A stretch of DNA of 64,000 nt from Bacillota bacterium (GTDB taxonomy: Bacteria > Bacillota > Clostridia > Lachnospirales > Lachnospiraceae), in contig JAEYLX010000075.1 in NCBI GenBank assembly GCA_023407575.1, forward strand, positions 682,001 through 746,000, read 5' to 3'. This document shows positions 53,039-62,617 of this stretch, piece after piece. The notes beneath the pieces were generated by a model, which saw only the letters and a list, made by a program, of their open reading frames with translations, did no database searches and was not told the origin of the DNA. Each line of letters opens with the position of its first letter. Position 1 is the stretch's first letter. The translations under genes and the position numbers were made by a program.

Positions 53039-54025
53039 CTAATTTACTCTTACTCTTGGATCAACTACAGCATATAGAATATCTGCTATCAGATTACCCA
53101 AAAGTGTAAGAATTGCTAAAAATACCATAAAGAACATGGAAAATGGTATATCTCCAGTTGTAAGTGCTTTGTAAGAGGTATAACCAATTCCATCAATTTG
53201 GAATAAGGTTTCCGTTATCATAGCACCACCAAATAAGCCAGGTAAAGAAGCTCCTAAGATTGTTACCACTGGAATTAATGTGTTACGGAAGGCATGATAA
53301 TTAATAACTTTATTTTCGGACAACCCTTTTGCTCTGGCTGTACGAATATAATCCGAGTTCAAAACTTCAAGCATATTTGTTCTCGTATATCTCATAAGGG
53401 ATCCAACACCCACAATTGTCAACGTTAAGACAGGTAGTACATAATGTTTCGCAATATCCATCGCTTGACCAAACGGACTCATTTGCTCATGCATACGGTC
53501 AATCATACCAAACAAATCAAACCACCCTAATTTTATAGAAAAAATGTATTTCAAAAGCGTTGCAAAGAAAAAAGAGGGTAAAGAAATACCAATAAGCGCA
53601 AATACACTGATTGCATAATCCGCCCTACTATATTGCTTTCTCGCTGCTAAAATACCCAAAGGTATCGCTATAACAATTTGTAATATAAATGAAGCTGCTC
53701 CTAGCATGAAAGAGTACCAAATAACCTCAGTAAATTTCTCAGTTACAGGAATATTATAAGCCCAGGAATCCCCAAAATTACCCCGTATTGCTTGACCCAA
53801 CCAATTAAAAAATCCAGGTATAATACCCAAGTCTAAACCATAAGTTGCATTTAATTGTTCTAACCACTCTGTATATGTCTTACCTCCCGGTAGGGAAGCC
53901 TTTTGTCTTGCCATGTTTTCTACATATGAGGTTGGCATACTTCTCATGATTGCATAGATAATTAATGCAACAAAAAGCAAAATAATAACACTTAATGCCA
54001 GCCTTTTTATCAAAAATTTTCGCAT
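53039..54025 (-). CDS. oppB: Oligopeptide ABC transporter permease OppB
   Basis: A 328-residue permease with six TM helices. It starts FLIKRLALSVIILLFVALIIY and has the OppB/DppB hallmarks: GDSWAYNIPVTEKF, the GSLMRYTRTNMLEVLNSDYIRTARAKGLSENKVI EAA region, and the final NLIADILYAVVDPRVR. Its length is normal for the family, unlike OppC. It follows oppA after 189 bp that hold a hairpin, and precedes oppC by 13 bp. Confidence 0.96.
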   Translation of the reverse strand: MRKFLIKRLALSVIILLFVALIIYAIMRSMPTSYVENMARQKASLPGGKTYTEWLEQLNATYGLDLGIIPGFFNWLGQAIRGNFGDSWAYNIPVTEKFTEVIWYSFMLGAASFILQIVIAIPLGILAARKQYSRADYAISVFALIGISLPSFFFATLLKYIFSIKLGWFDLFGMIDRMHEQMSPFGQAMDIAKHYVLPVLTLTIVGVGSLMRYTRTNMLEVLNSDYIRTARAKGLSENKVINYHAFRNTLIPVVTILGASLPGLFGGAMITETLFQIDGIGYTSYKALTTGDIPFSMFFMVFLAILTLLGNLIADILYAVVDPRVRVN

Positions 54026-54115
54026 ACTTAATTTCTCCCGATCTTCATATTCATAACAAACACCATCTCGTTAACACACTACTGGATTAAAGGATTTTCA
54101 ACAAAAGCATAAGAA

Positions 54116-54137
54116 TGCCATGAAATTAATCATGGCA
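54116..54137 (-). terminator. Hairpin between oppA and oppB
   Basis: TGCCATGA / TCATGGCA, an 8 bp perfect stem with a 6-base loop, followed on the minus strand by TTCTTATGCTTTT. It probably makes part of the transcripts end after oppA, giving excess binding protein, or protects the oppA mRNA end. Confidence 0.7.
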
Positions 54138-54214
54138 CCCTTATCTTTTATATAATCATAAAAAGTTTTGAGTTGTCTTTCTAGTTATATATTGTTGATT
54201 AATTGAATGACCAA

Positions 54215-56575
54215 TTATTTAACTTCAGTTTTTTCAATCTCCATTAACCAACCATAGTAGGTAGTAATATCAGGTGTAACTGTATCAAGATTTACACGCT
54301 CAGGGCTAAATACGATACAGTTCTGTCTCTGGTAAACCGGAATTTCAACTGCCCAATCAAGGATAATATCAAGTGCTTGCTTATAAGCAGCTTTTCTGTA
54401 AGCCTGATCATCGCTCTTTCTAGCATCCATGATTAAAGTATCAAGGTCAGCATCTGCGATATGATAGTGGTTACTGTTAGTTCCACCTAAACCTACAGCG
54501 TTAGTGCTGTAATATACCTGATACATATCAGGATCAATGGTTGCACCCCATGCAGCACACCATAAATCTTGTGTACCAGCATCAAGTTTATCCCAAAGAA
54601 CATTACTATCAGCAGGATCGTTAATAGTTAAAGTAATACCAATTGTCTTTAATGCTGCAGATGCATCAGTTAATAGTGCAAAGGAAGGATGGTTACCTTC
54701 TCCATTCGCAGGAATGATGATCTCATATTCAAGTCTAGCACCTTCTGGAGCTGCAGTTGCAACACCATCTTTTACTGTGTAGCCCGCTGCTTCTAAGTAA
54801 CCAAGTGCTGCCTTTAATGCTGCTGCATATTTATCTTCTGCGCTCATATCTGCTGTGTAGATAGGTGTTCCAGTTACATCTGTCGAATATGCAACTGCAT
54901 AATCTGAATCTGATTTCTGTGGAGCTGCCCAAGAAGTATTGGAGATTGGGTAGTTAATTACGCTAGCTGCATCTCCATAATAAGTATCAACAGCAACATC
55001 ACGGTATACGGATAAAACAGTTGCTAAAGCTTTTCTTAAATTCTTGGAAGCATCTGAATCCTGTTCTCCAGCAACATTTACTGTAGTTGAATTTATACCG
55101 ATATAACCATAACCTAAGTTATCAACTCTGCTAGTTGCAATCTTGTCGCCTGTTAACTCACCATTGCTGTTAATTCCAGCGATTTGCTCGAATACAGTTT
55201 TACTACCGGAAGGATTCGCAATATCAATAGTTCCTTGTTCAATACCAGTAATCTTATCGGCTTCAGTAGTTTCTTTTAACTGAACATACTTAGTTTTTGG
55301 TGCACCCTTGTAATAATTAGGGTTTGCTTCTAAGAAAACAACCTTATTCTCATATTTTACTAATGTATATGGACCAGCGCCAAGTGGCTTGGTTGTTTTT
55401 TCTTTTACAATTGAAAGGTCACCTCTAGGGAAACCAAATTTGTTATTTTCATAATCATATTGAGCTACATCACCATAGTAATGTAAAGGAGCAACAATAA
55501 CTCCACCAATCTGATAAATTGCAGTAGCATCATAACCCTTGGTTACAACTTCTACTTCAGTATCGCTGATTTTCTTGATACCTTCGATATTTGCAACATC
55601 AGTACCTTCTCCAGCAGCTTTCTTTGCTTCGATAAGTGCAGTTCTTGCTAATGCTTCTGCATCTGCAGCATAGTAAGCTGGGTCACCAGCATAATTGTTA
55701 CCTAAGGTTGCATAATCAGCACCATACTGTGCAATGATATCTTCAACTACTTGAGCTGGATCTGTTACAGTTTTAGAATCATAGCTTTCATCTTTATTAT
55801 AGAAGAATGCAAATAAATCTTTCTGCTCTGGATTAGCATCTGTGTAGGTCTTATAGTTTTCATCACCATAAAGAGTTCCAGCCCATTCAAATTCAGATTC
55901 TAAAGTAGGTCTGATAATTGTGTCGGAAATCTGTTTTGCTAATGCTTCGCTTGGCTTCTCTAAAGAAGCAGTTACTTCTTCTGCTGTAATAGTATCAGCA
56001 ATAGAGCTGTTTGCACGGTAATTCTGCATACCAAGGATTGGCTGTGAAAATAATGTTGTAGAACCATCATAGGAAGAATCAGATAATACATAATAAGAGA
56101 AAATAATATCATCAGCATTTAATACTTCACCATCGCTGAACTTAATGTCATCTCTAATCTTAATATTATAAGTTGTTGTGTCAGCAGCTTCATCAATCGT
56201 TACTTTGATGTCGGAGATACCATTATAGGTATAGTCTACACCATTATATGCAACTGTCTCTCCTTCAATTGCATTATAGATGATTCCACCAACTCTGTCC
56301 GTTGTTAATAACTGAACACCTGTAAGTGCTGCAACATCCTGATCATAACCTGTGTCAGCAAAGAAAGGACTAAACTTTTCGCTAAATGCGTCATATCCTA
56401 CTACCAATGGAGTCGTATCCTCCACTGCTGGTGTTACCTCTGTTTCAGTATCCACTGTAGGTGTAGGTGTTGCTGTTGTTTCATCTTCTGGCTTATCTTT
56501 TTTACCACATGCTGCTAATGATACGATCATTAGTAGTACTAGTAAAAGTGATAAAACCTTTTTAAATTGTTTCAT
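54215..56575 (-). CDS. oppA: Oligopeptide-binding lipoprotein OppA (family 5), with insertion
   Basis: A 786-residue lipoprotein. Start at 56575 follows GGGAGGAAAAACA. The lipobox is VSLAAC with Cys23, followed by a Thr/Pro/Glu-rich linker (about 25-55). The family 5 fold is clear: VTIDEAADTTTYNIKIRDD, IKFSDGEVLNADDIIFSY, then LGAGPYTLVKYENKVVFLEANPNYYKGAP, and the C-terminal WCAAWGATIDPDMYQVYYSTN. Family members have about 530-600 residues; the extra length is largely at about 185-335 (Ala/Asp-rich, between the lid strands). It captures peptides outside the membrane and delivers them to OppB/OppC. Confidence 0.94.
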   Translation of the reverse strand: MKQFKKVLSLLLVLLMIVSLAACGKKDKPEDETTATPTPTVDTETEVTPAVEDTTPLVVGYDAFSEKFSPFFADTGYDQDVAALTGVQLLTTDRVGGIIYNAIEGETVAYNGVDYTYNGISDIKVTIDEAADTTTYNIKIRDDIKFSDGEVLNADDIIFSYYVLSDSSYDGSTTLFSQPILGMQNYRANSSIADTITAEEVTASLEKPSEALAKQISDTIIRPTLESEFEWAGTLYGDENYKTYTDANPEQKDLFAFFYNKDESYDSKTVTDPAQVVEDIIAQYGADYATLGNNYAGDPAYYAADAEALARTALIEAKKAAGEGTDVANIEGIKKISDTEVEVVTKGYDATAIYQIGGVIVAPLHYYGDVAQYDYENNKFGFPRGDLSIVKEKTTKPLGAGPYTLVKYENKVVFLEANPNYYKGAPKTKYVQLKETTEADKITGIEQGTIDIANPSGSKTVFEQIAGINSNGELTGDKIATSRVDNLGYGYIGINSTTVNVAGEQDSDASKNLRKALATVLSVYRDVAVDTYYGDAASVINYPISNTSWAAPQKSDSDYAVAYSTDVTGTPIYTADMSAEDKYAAALKAALGYLEAAGYTVKDGVATAAPEGARLEYEIIIPANGEGNHPSFALLTDASAALKTIGITLTINDPADSNVLWDKLDAGTQDLWCAAWGATIDPDMYQVYYSTNAVGLGGTNSNHYHIADADLDTLIMDARKSDDQAYRKAAYKQALDIILDWAVEIPVYQRQNCIVFSPERVNLDTVTPDITTYYGWLMEIEKTEVK

Positions 56576-56667
56576 TGTTTTTCCTCCCATTTTTTATGTA
56601 TTTTAATTAAAGTGAAACCTTAAAATAAATCACATAACTTATAATGCAAAAGCCATATAAAGTTATG

Positions 56668-57216
56668 TTATTCCTTCTCTGTGCTCTCAACCTTGTATAC
56701 GACTTTTCTTCGAACTAACAAGAGAATCAAATTAATAAAAAGTATAAGCACTATACCAAGAAAGAAAATAATACTATTCTGTTCTCTTTCCATGCTCTTA
56801 TCTGTAACAAGATAATATATTGTTCCAATGATTGATACAAAACATAAAAACATCTGCCCTGCAACTGACTTAACAATCCTATTTAATGATCTATCATATG
56901 CAACGTGCTCCATCTTATCGCTAGATGACATTAAACGAATTGCACCAATTAAACTGTAAAACGCCGGCAGAAACAGACAAATATAAGGAATTGTTATATA
57001 AAATATTCGGCTAACCGAAGTATTTAAAAATCCTAATCCAATCAAGACAACAAAACAAGCAATTGTCAAAACCAAACACATTAGCTTATATTTAAAAAGT
57101 TCAGCTTTATTTTGTTGGCTAATATAATATTGCCCAGTATATTCGATATCCTTTTTTACTTTTCCATTTTTAAGAGATTTGGGTACTACTTCATACTCTT
57201 TATAATATTTTTTCAT
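56668..57216 (-). CDS. Four-TM membrane protein of unknown function, first gene of the opp operon
   Basis: A 182-residue protein. After a basic N-terminal region come four TM helices (LMCLVLTIACFVVLIGLGFL, IFYITIPYICLFLPAFYSLI, a third at about 115-137, and IFFLGIVLILFINLILLLV) and a charged tail. The ribosome site is weak (AGGTTGTTAG). It lies 92 bp before oppA behind a strong promoter. Its position suggests a role in the transporter, such as assembly or regulation, but no known family is recognised. Confidence 0.75.
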   Translation of the reverse strand: MKKYYKEYEVVPKSLKNGKVKKDIEYTGQYYISQQNKAELFKYKLMCLVLTIACFVVLIGLGFLNTSVSRIFYITIPYICLFLPAFYSLIGAIRLMSSSDKMEHVAYDRSLNRIVKSVAGQMFLCFVSIIGTIYYLVTDKSMEREQNSIIFFLGIVLILFINLILLLVRRKVVYKVESTEKE

Positions 57217-57271
57217 CTAACAACCTATTCTAATATTAATTCTTATGTAAGTAATTCTAGCACTACTATGT

Positions 57272-57321
57272 TTAAAAAAGCTTAACATTAAAGTGCTTTT
57301 GCACACTTTATCATTAAGCTT
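57272..57321 (-). terminator. Possible transcription attenuator in the opp leader
   Basis: On the minus strand AAGCTTAA...TTAAGCTT encloses AAAGTG...CACTTT and is followed directly by T6. It lies between the promoter (57411-57439) and the first ORF (start 57216), so it can interrupt the operon's transcript. No riboswitch class was recognised. Confidence 0.65.
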
Positions 57322-57410
57322 CATTGCTATAATCACTTTCTAATTCAGGAGTAATACACCAGCATAATTTTGTGAAGCATTAATGCGCTAAATTAGTAAA
57401 TCTTATGGAC

Positions 57411-57439
57411 ATTATAATATCGATTAACTTCAATGTCAA
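57411..57439 (-). promoter_or_regulatory. Sigma-A promoter of the opp operon
   Basis: Minus strand TTGACA (57434-57439), 17 bp spacer, TATAAT (57411-57416), a perfect consensus. Confidence 0.9.
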
Positions 57440-57644
57440 GCTTTTTCTCACTATCGTGTACATCTGTAATTATCTTGCGTACACTCTGTAAGATAAAGCA
57501 TTTTCAGACATTTTAATACAATTTCTCTTTAAAAACAATAGTTTTAGAAAATTAAAACATGTTCAACTTTATTGCATGAATATCTTATTTTTATTATTAT
57601 TTTTTCCTTTATTTCTTGTTATAAATAAGTTAATTCTACCCTGA

Positions 57645-60140
57645 CTACAACTTTTTGGTTAACCTCTTCACCAAAGCAACAGCAGATTGTGCATCCTCTG
57701 AATATCCATCTGCACCAATTTCTACTCTATAACTGTCCGTAACCACCGCACCTCCAATTATAATCTGTGCTCTCAAGTTATGTGTCTTAGCTAATTCAAC
57801 GACACGTGCCATTTCTACCATTGTTGTAGTCATAAGTGCAGAGAGTGCGATAAAGTCAGCATCTTCTTCCTTGGCTGTTTGAATTATCTTTTCCGTAGGT
57901 ACATCTTTTCCAAGATCTATTACTCGAAAGCCATAATTTTTTAACATTAAGGTAACAAGGTTTTTACCGATGTCATGGATATCTCCAGCAACCGTTGCTA
58001 TTACAATTGTTATCTGCTCTCTATTTGACTCATCTCTCTTTAATAATGGCTCTAGATAATCAATGGCAGTCTTCATTGCCTCTGCTCCGGTAATAAGCTG
58101 GGGCAGAAAATAAATCTGCTTATCATACAGATTACCAACCTCGGTGATAGCTGGTATCAAAGTTTTGTCAATTAAATCTCCCGGTTTTTCACCCGCATTT
58201 AAAGCTGCTTCCACAAGACTGATAATACTTTTTTTATTTCCTTTTAATACTGCTTGATAAATTGCCTGCTTCTCATCTGGAATGCCTTGAACCATAAAAT
58301 TATCTTTTGAATTACCATCAGTAGAAACATTTCCCACTGGAACTTTTCCAGACACACCAAAGGAAACAGTTACTGGCCTAGCTGTTACGCGCTCAATATA
58401 GTTTCCTGCCGCATGTTCCACTCCCTTTAGCAAATCTGCTGCAAATGCTGTATTCATTAAAAGATCCTGGGATGGATTTGCAATTGCCATTGTAAGTCCG
58501 GCTTGAATTGCAAAAGAAAGGAAGGTACTGTTTATGAACTGTCTTTCTGGTAATCCAAAAGAGATATTGGATAAACCAACTATTGTAGCAAGCCCCAATT
58601 CCTCCTTACAGTAACGTATGGTTTGAATTGCCTCAATGGCAGCATCCTTATTCGCTCCCACAGTATTCACAAGCCCGTCTACGATAATATCATCCTTAGT
58701 GAGTCCATATGCGAACGCTCTATCTAAAATTTGATGAATAATACTTTTTTTCTCTTCTAGGTTCTTCGGTAATCCTTGTTCCGAAAGTGGAAGCAGAATA
58801 AACATTGCACCATATTTCTTTGCAATTGGAATTAGCTTTTCAAACTTCTCTCGCTCCAAAGAAATGGAGTTAATTAATGCTCTGCCCGGATACTGTCTTA
58901 ATGCTGCCTCCATTACCGGTACATGACTAGAATCGATTGAAATTGGTTGCTTCCCACTGTAAAGTGCTTCGTTCATGGAAAGGAGCATCATCTCCTTCTC
59001 ATCAATTCCATTCATCCCCATGTTAACATCTAAAATATCCGCTCCAAGTGCTGCTTGTTCTTCTGCCATTTGTGCCACTAAAGACAAATCACCGGCACGA
59101 AGCTTTTCCTGCAGTGCCTTTTTACCCGTTGGATTAATACGTTCTCCAACGACTAGAAAACGTCCATCCAGGGGTATTTCAACAGTATTTTGCTCTGTGG
59201 TGAGTGCTCTGATATGGGTATCCTTTGCTGGTATCTGAAGCAGGTCAGCTACTTTATCTACCATCTGCCTTATGTGCTCCACAGTTGTACCGCAACAACC
59301 CCCAATAATATTAGCACCTTCCTTAATAAGCTCTGCCATTTCAGCAGCAAATTCCTCGGCTTCCATCGGAAATACTGTTTCACCATTTACTAAGGCTGGT
59401 AGACCTGCGTTGGGTTTCGCTATAATTGGAATGTTCGCATATGCTTTCATTTCACGTACAATACTTCTCATTTTGTCCGGACCTGTGGAACAATTCACAC
59501 CAATTGCATCTGCCCCCATGGACTGCAATACAATGACTGCTGTCTTAGGATCCGTACCATACAGCGTTCTTCCATTCTTCTCAAAGGTAAGGGATACCAT
59601 GACTGGAAGTTCACAAACTTCTTTTGCTGCTAAAAGTGCTGCTCTGGTTTCCTGAAGACTCATCATGGTTTCAATGAAAATTAAATCGATTCCTGCCTCC
59701 AGTTGATACTTGAGCTGTTCTTTATAAATATCCACTAGTTCCTCAAAGGATATCTTTCCAAGAGGCTGTACCTGCTCACCTGTCATGCTTAGATCAGCGG
59801 CTACATAAACTCTTCTGCCATTCTTAGCTTTGACCTGGTACTGGTCTGCTGCTTCCTTTGATAATGCAACAAGCTTTTTATTAATCTCTTCTATACGGTC
59901 TTCAAGACCGTACTCTTCTAACTTTATGCGATTAGCGGTAAAAGTAGGAGCAAGGATAATATCAGAACCGGCCTCAAGGAACTCTCTTTGGAGATCAATC
60001 AACACTTCTGGATTTTCAAGAATCCATTGTTCTGGACATACTCCTACTGGCATTCCTCTTTGTTGCAGATTTCTTCCTGTGGAACCATCAAGGATTACAA
60101 TTTTTGACCTTGTTAACTCTAGAAATTCCTTCTTAAGCAT
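57645..60140 (-). CDS. metH: Cobalamin-dependent methionine synthase (short form, no activation domain)
   Basis: An 831-residue enzyme. Residues about 1-300 are the homocysteine-binding domain with zinc ligands in GVNCSTGP and GGCCGTT. About 310-570 is the methyltetrahydrofolate domain (VGERINPTGKKALQ, ILDVNMG, INSISLE). About 605-690 is the B12 cap (GDLIDKTLIPAITEVGNLYD) and the rest the B12-binding domain with GDIHDIGKN, whose His coordinates cobalt. The SAM-binding reactivation domain of E. coli MetH (about 1227 residues) is missing, as in several Clostridia, so reactivation must come from another protein. Its start overlaps the upstream gene by 8 bp. Confidence 0.94.
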   Translation of the reverse strand: MLKKEFLELTRSKIVILDGSTGRNLQQRGMPVGVCPEQWILENPEVLIDLQREFLEAGSDIILAPTFTANRIKLEEYGLEDRIEEINKKLVALSKEAADQYQVKAKNGRRVYVAADLSMTGEQVQPLGKISFEELVDIYKEQLKYQLEAGIDLIFIETMMSLQETRAALLAAKEVCELPVMVSLTFEKNGRTLYGTDPKTAVIVLQSMGADAIGVNCSTGPDKMRSIVREMKAYANIPIIAKPNAGLPALVNGETVFPMEAEEFAAEMAELIKEGANIIGGCCGTTVEHIRQMVDKVADLLQIPAKDTHIRALTTEQNTVEIPLDGRFLVVGERINPTGKKALQEKLRAGDLSLVAQMAEEQAALGADILDVNMGMNGIDEKEMMLLSMNEALYSGKQPISIDSSHVPVMEAALRQYPGRALINSISLEREKFEKLIPIAKKYGAMFILLPLSEQGLPKNLEEKKSIIHQILDRAFAYGLTKDDIIVDGLVNTVGANKDAAIEAIQTIRYCKEELGLATIVGLSNISFGLPERQFINSTFLSFAIQAGLTMAIANPSQDLLMNTAFAADLLKGVEHAAGNYIERVTARPVTVSFGVSGKVPVGNVSTDGNSKDNFMVQGIPDEKQAIYQAVLKGNKKSIISLVEAALNAGEKPGDLIDKTLIPAITEVGNLYDKQIYFLPQLITGAEAMKTAIDYLEPLLKRDESNREQITIVIATVAGDIHDIGKNLVTLMLKNYGFRVIDLGKDVPTEKIIQTAKEEDADFIALSALMTTTMVEMARVVELAKTHNLRAQIIIGGAVVTDSYRVEIGADGYSEDAQSAVALVKRLTKKL

Positions 60141-61953
60141 CTTGTTTCCTCCGTTCCCTTGTTCCCGTCCATATTTTCTCCATCAGGCTCACTCTATTAA
60201 ATGGTAACATAAAATAAAATCCATCCGCTACCTTATCTAGCATTTCCATAACCTCAATTGCAATGGTAGCTCCTACCTGCTCTGCCTCTTCTTTGGACAT
60301 ATCAGGCTGATATCTTGCTACTATTTTTTCAGGAACATTAATTCCACTGATTTCATTTTTTATAAAACAAGCATTTCGATAACTGATTAAAGGCATGATC
60401 CCACATAATATCTTGGCACCTGTTCTTTCCTTTAGCTCTTCTATCCGTCCGACATCCTCAATAGAGTATACTGGCTGCGTTAAAAAATAGGATGCTCCTG
60501 CCTCCATTTTACGCTTCATTCGTTCAGCAACCTTTTCAGCGCTTCCTCGGTTGTGATTTAATGCTCCACCATAACAAAAGGGATCCTTCGAAAAATGCTC
60601 TAAGTTCATTTCTTTCACATACTCCATCAGCTTTGTGGAATTGTAATCAAATACTCCTGTGGTCTTCGTACGGTTTTCACCAGGCACAGGATCACCTGTT
60701 ACAATTAAAAGATTACGAAGTCCATGAATATATCCTCCCAATAGTACTGAGCGCATTGAAATCATATTACGGTCTCTGCAACAGAGGTGCGGCATGACAT
60801 TAAGACCAGTTTCCTCGGCAATCTTAATACTCATTAATATAGAATCTACGCGACTTCTTCCCATTGGTGAATCAGCAAAGGTAATGATATCGCAACCACT
60901 ATTTTTAAGCTTGTGGGCGCATTCCATTACTTGATCAATATCAGCATCATAGGGCGGATCAAGCTCAACAGCAATCACTTTTTTGCCTGCTTCTAATTGT
61001 GTTAATAAGTCGTTTTCTTTTATTCTTTTACGACTTACCTTTGCTCTAATAGCCCCGACTGGACGGTTTTTCACAATCGGTTCGGATGCTAATTTGAGAT
61101 TTAAACTGCTGATATATTCTGGAGTTGTTCCGCAGCACCCCCCAAGGATATCAATTCCTAATTTTGCAATCCGCTGCATATTCTCTGCAAAATATTGTGC
61201 ATTATCCATAAAGACCATTCTACTTTGAAAATGCTGCGGATACCCTGCATTTGGCGCTGCATAGAGAATTTTATCACTGGGAAGCTCTAATCGCTTTAAC
61301 ATCTGATACATATGACCTGAGCCGAGGCCACAATTCAACCCGTACCCATCAATACCTTCAATTCTGCCTAATCTGTCAAAAAGCCTGGACACGCTAATTC
61401 CGGCCTCTGTAAACCCATTCTTGTTAATAGAAAAACTAGTCAAAAGAAACATTTCTTCTTTTTTTCCCTTAACATATGAGGTTAATTTTTCAATATAAGA
61501 AGGTGTGGCAAACGTTTCAAAATGAATACCGTCCAGCCCTTCTTCCAAAAAGATATCACAGAATAACTGGTATTCTTTTAGAACTTCCTCTGTATCACTG
61601 GCTGCATCTTCTGGTATGGGGCCGATATCCCCAAAGATCCAAATCCTTTCGCCGTTGTCCTTTGCTTGAAACCCTTTGCCAGCAGCATTTTTAGCAATTT
61701 TACATGCTGCTCTTATTAAGCTTATTTGCTCGTCTTTCTTCCTATTAAGAACGGCCCTATTTGCAGCAAAAGTATTCGTCCGCAGTATTCTTGCTCCGGC
61801 ATTCAGGTACTCCGTATGTATGCGTTCAATTACATCTGGACTTGATAAATTAGCAAATTCAGAAATTGCTCCTGGTTGATTTACAATTTGCGAATAATAG
61901 GTTCCCATGGAACCGTCCGGTATGATATGATTATCCTTAAGAAATTCTTTCAT
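60133..61953 (-). CDS. Homocysteine S-methyltransferase / methylenetetrahydrofolate reductase fusion
   Basis: A 606-residue two-domain protein. Start at 61953 follows GAGGGAAGTAATC. Residues about 1-290 form a homocysteine methyltransferase domain with cysteines in GLNCGLGS and GGCCGTT. Residues about 310-606 are MetF-like (VIAVELDPPYDADID, DIITFADSPMGRSRVD, NLLIVTGDPV, KMEAGASYFLTQPVY), an FAD enzyme making 5-methyl-THF. It supplies the methyl donor for MetH, encoded by the overlapping next gene. The N-terminal domain might use a different methyl donor (for example S-methylmethionine), which would let methionine form without B12. Confidence 0.93.
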   Translation of the reverse strand: MKEFLKDNHIIPDGSMGTYYSQIVNQPGAISEFANLSSPDVIERIHTEYLNAGARILRTNTFAANRAVLNRKKDEQISLIRAACKIAKNAAGKGFQAKDNGERIWIFGDIGPIPEDAASDTEEVLKEYQLFCDIFLEEGLDGIHFETFATPSYIEKLTSYVKGKKEEMFLLTSFSINKNGFTEAGISVSRLFDRLGRIEGIDGYGLNCGLGSGHMYQMLKRLELPSDKILYAAPNAGYPQHFQSRMVFMDNAQYFAENMQRIAKLGIDILGGCCGTTPEYISSLNLKLASEPIVKNRPVGAIRAKVSRKRIKENDLLTQLEAGKKVIAVELDPPYDADIDQVMECAHKLKNSGCDIITFADSPMGRSRVDSILMSIKIAEETGLNVMPHLCCRDRNMISMRSVLLGGYIHGLRNLLIVTGDPVPGENRTKTTGVFDYNSTKLMEYVKEMNLEHFSKDPFCYGGALNHNRGSAEKVAERMKRKMEAGASYFLTQPVYSIEDVGRIEELKERTGAKILCGIMPLISYRNACFIKNEISGINVPEKIVARYQPDMSKEEAEQVGATIAIEVMEMLDKVADGFYFMLPFNRVSLMEKIWTGTRERRKQDA

Positions 61954-62013
61954 GATTACTTCCCTCAATATGGCGATTCCCTGTTATATTGCTGTTACGT
62001 TAAATTTTCAATT

Positions 62014-62042
62014 ATTATATCTTATCGCCACCGCATACACAA
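62014..62042 (-). promoter_or_regulatory. Promoter of the metF-like/metH operon
   Basis: Minus strand TTGTGT (62037-62042), 17 bp spacer, TATAAT (62014-62019). The leader is only about 55 bases and contains no SAM riboswitch. Confidence 0.7.
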
Positions 62043-62152
62043 GTATTTTATTTAACTATTACCGCTCCAATATGCTATTCACTTTGGATTATTTTAATTT
62101 AGCTTGTTAAACTATTTTGTTATTCATTAAATAAATAAAAAAAGAGGTACTT

Positions 62153-62545
62153 ATGAATCAAAGGACTGCTTCAAAACTTTTCGCTATTTTAATTCCTATT
62201 CTTATGCTTATTATCATAATATTTCAGAATCAAATCCTAGCTTCGCTTGAAGTTCTACCACCCTGTGTGTTTTATACCGCTTTTCATGCTTACTGTCCTT
62301 CTTGTGGAAATACGCGAAGCGTTACAGCACTTCTACAGGGTGATTTTCTAACATCTCTTCGATTCAACCTCGTACCTATTTATGGTAGTATTCTATTATT
62401 TCTTGGTTACGTAGAACTTGTAGGGTTAGCCTTTAATCGAAGGATTATTCTCCTTCCAAGAAAATTAAGCTTCTACCTGCTTACGATATTTCTTTTTGTG
62501 GTTTATTTTATTGTAAGAAACTTTATACCATATCTAACCCCCTAA
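62153..62545 (+). CDS. DUF2752 membrane protein
   Basis: A 130-residue protein with three TM segments and AAAGAGGTACTT before ATG. The signature is present: PPCVFYTAFHAYCPSCGNTRSVTALLQGD, i.e. a CPxCGxTR motif followed by a small helix and an N-terminal TM of the next segment. DUF2752 proteins have no established function. The conserved Cys pair could bind metal or be redox-active. Confidence 0.88.
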   Translation: MNQRTASKLFAILIPILMLIIIIFQNQILASLEVLPPCVFYTAFHAYCPSCGNTRSVTALLQGDFLTSLRFNLVPIYGSILLFLGYVELVGLAFNRRIILLPRKLSFYLLTIFLFVVYFIVRNFIPYLTP

Positions 62546-62617
62546 ATAAGTTAATATGTTAGGATTGATTAGTATGTCAAAAGGTCTTCCTTAACTTGGA
62601 CTTTCTCAAATCCAAAC

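Larger units (their letters stand above)
57217..57644. other. Leader and intergenic region of the opp operon
   Basis: This 428 bp gap holds the opp promoter, a ~190-base leader with a terminator-like hairpin (both listed separately) and a palindrome GCATTAATGC at 57376-57385. Beyond the promoter, up to the metH stop, the sequence is AT-rich without a clear terminator for metH. Confidence 0.5.

Noticed and set aside
61954..62152. Possible SAM or cobalamin riboswitch before the metH operon
   Set aside because: The leader from the promoter at 62014-62042 is too short and no conserved core was seen.
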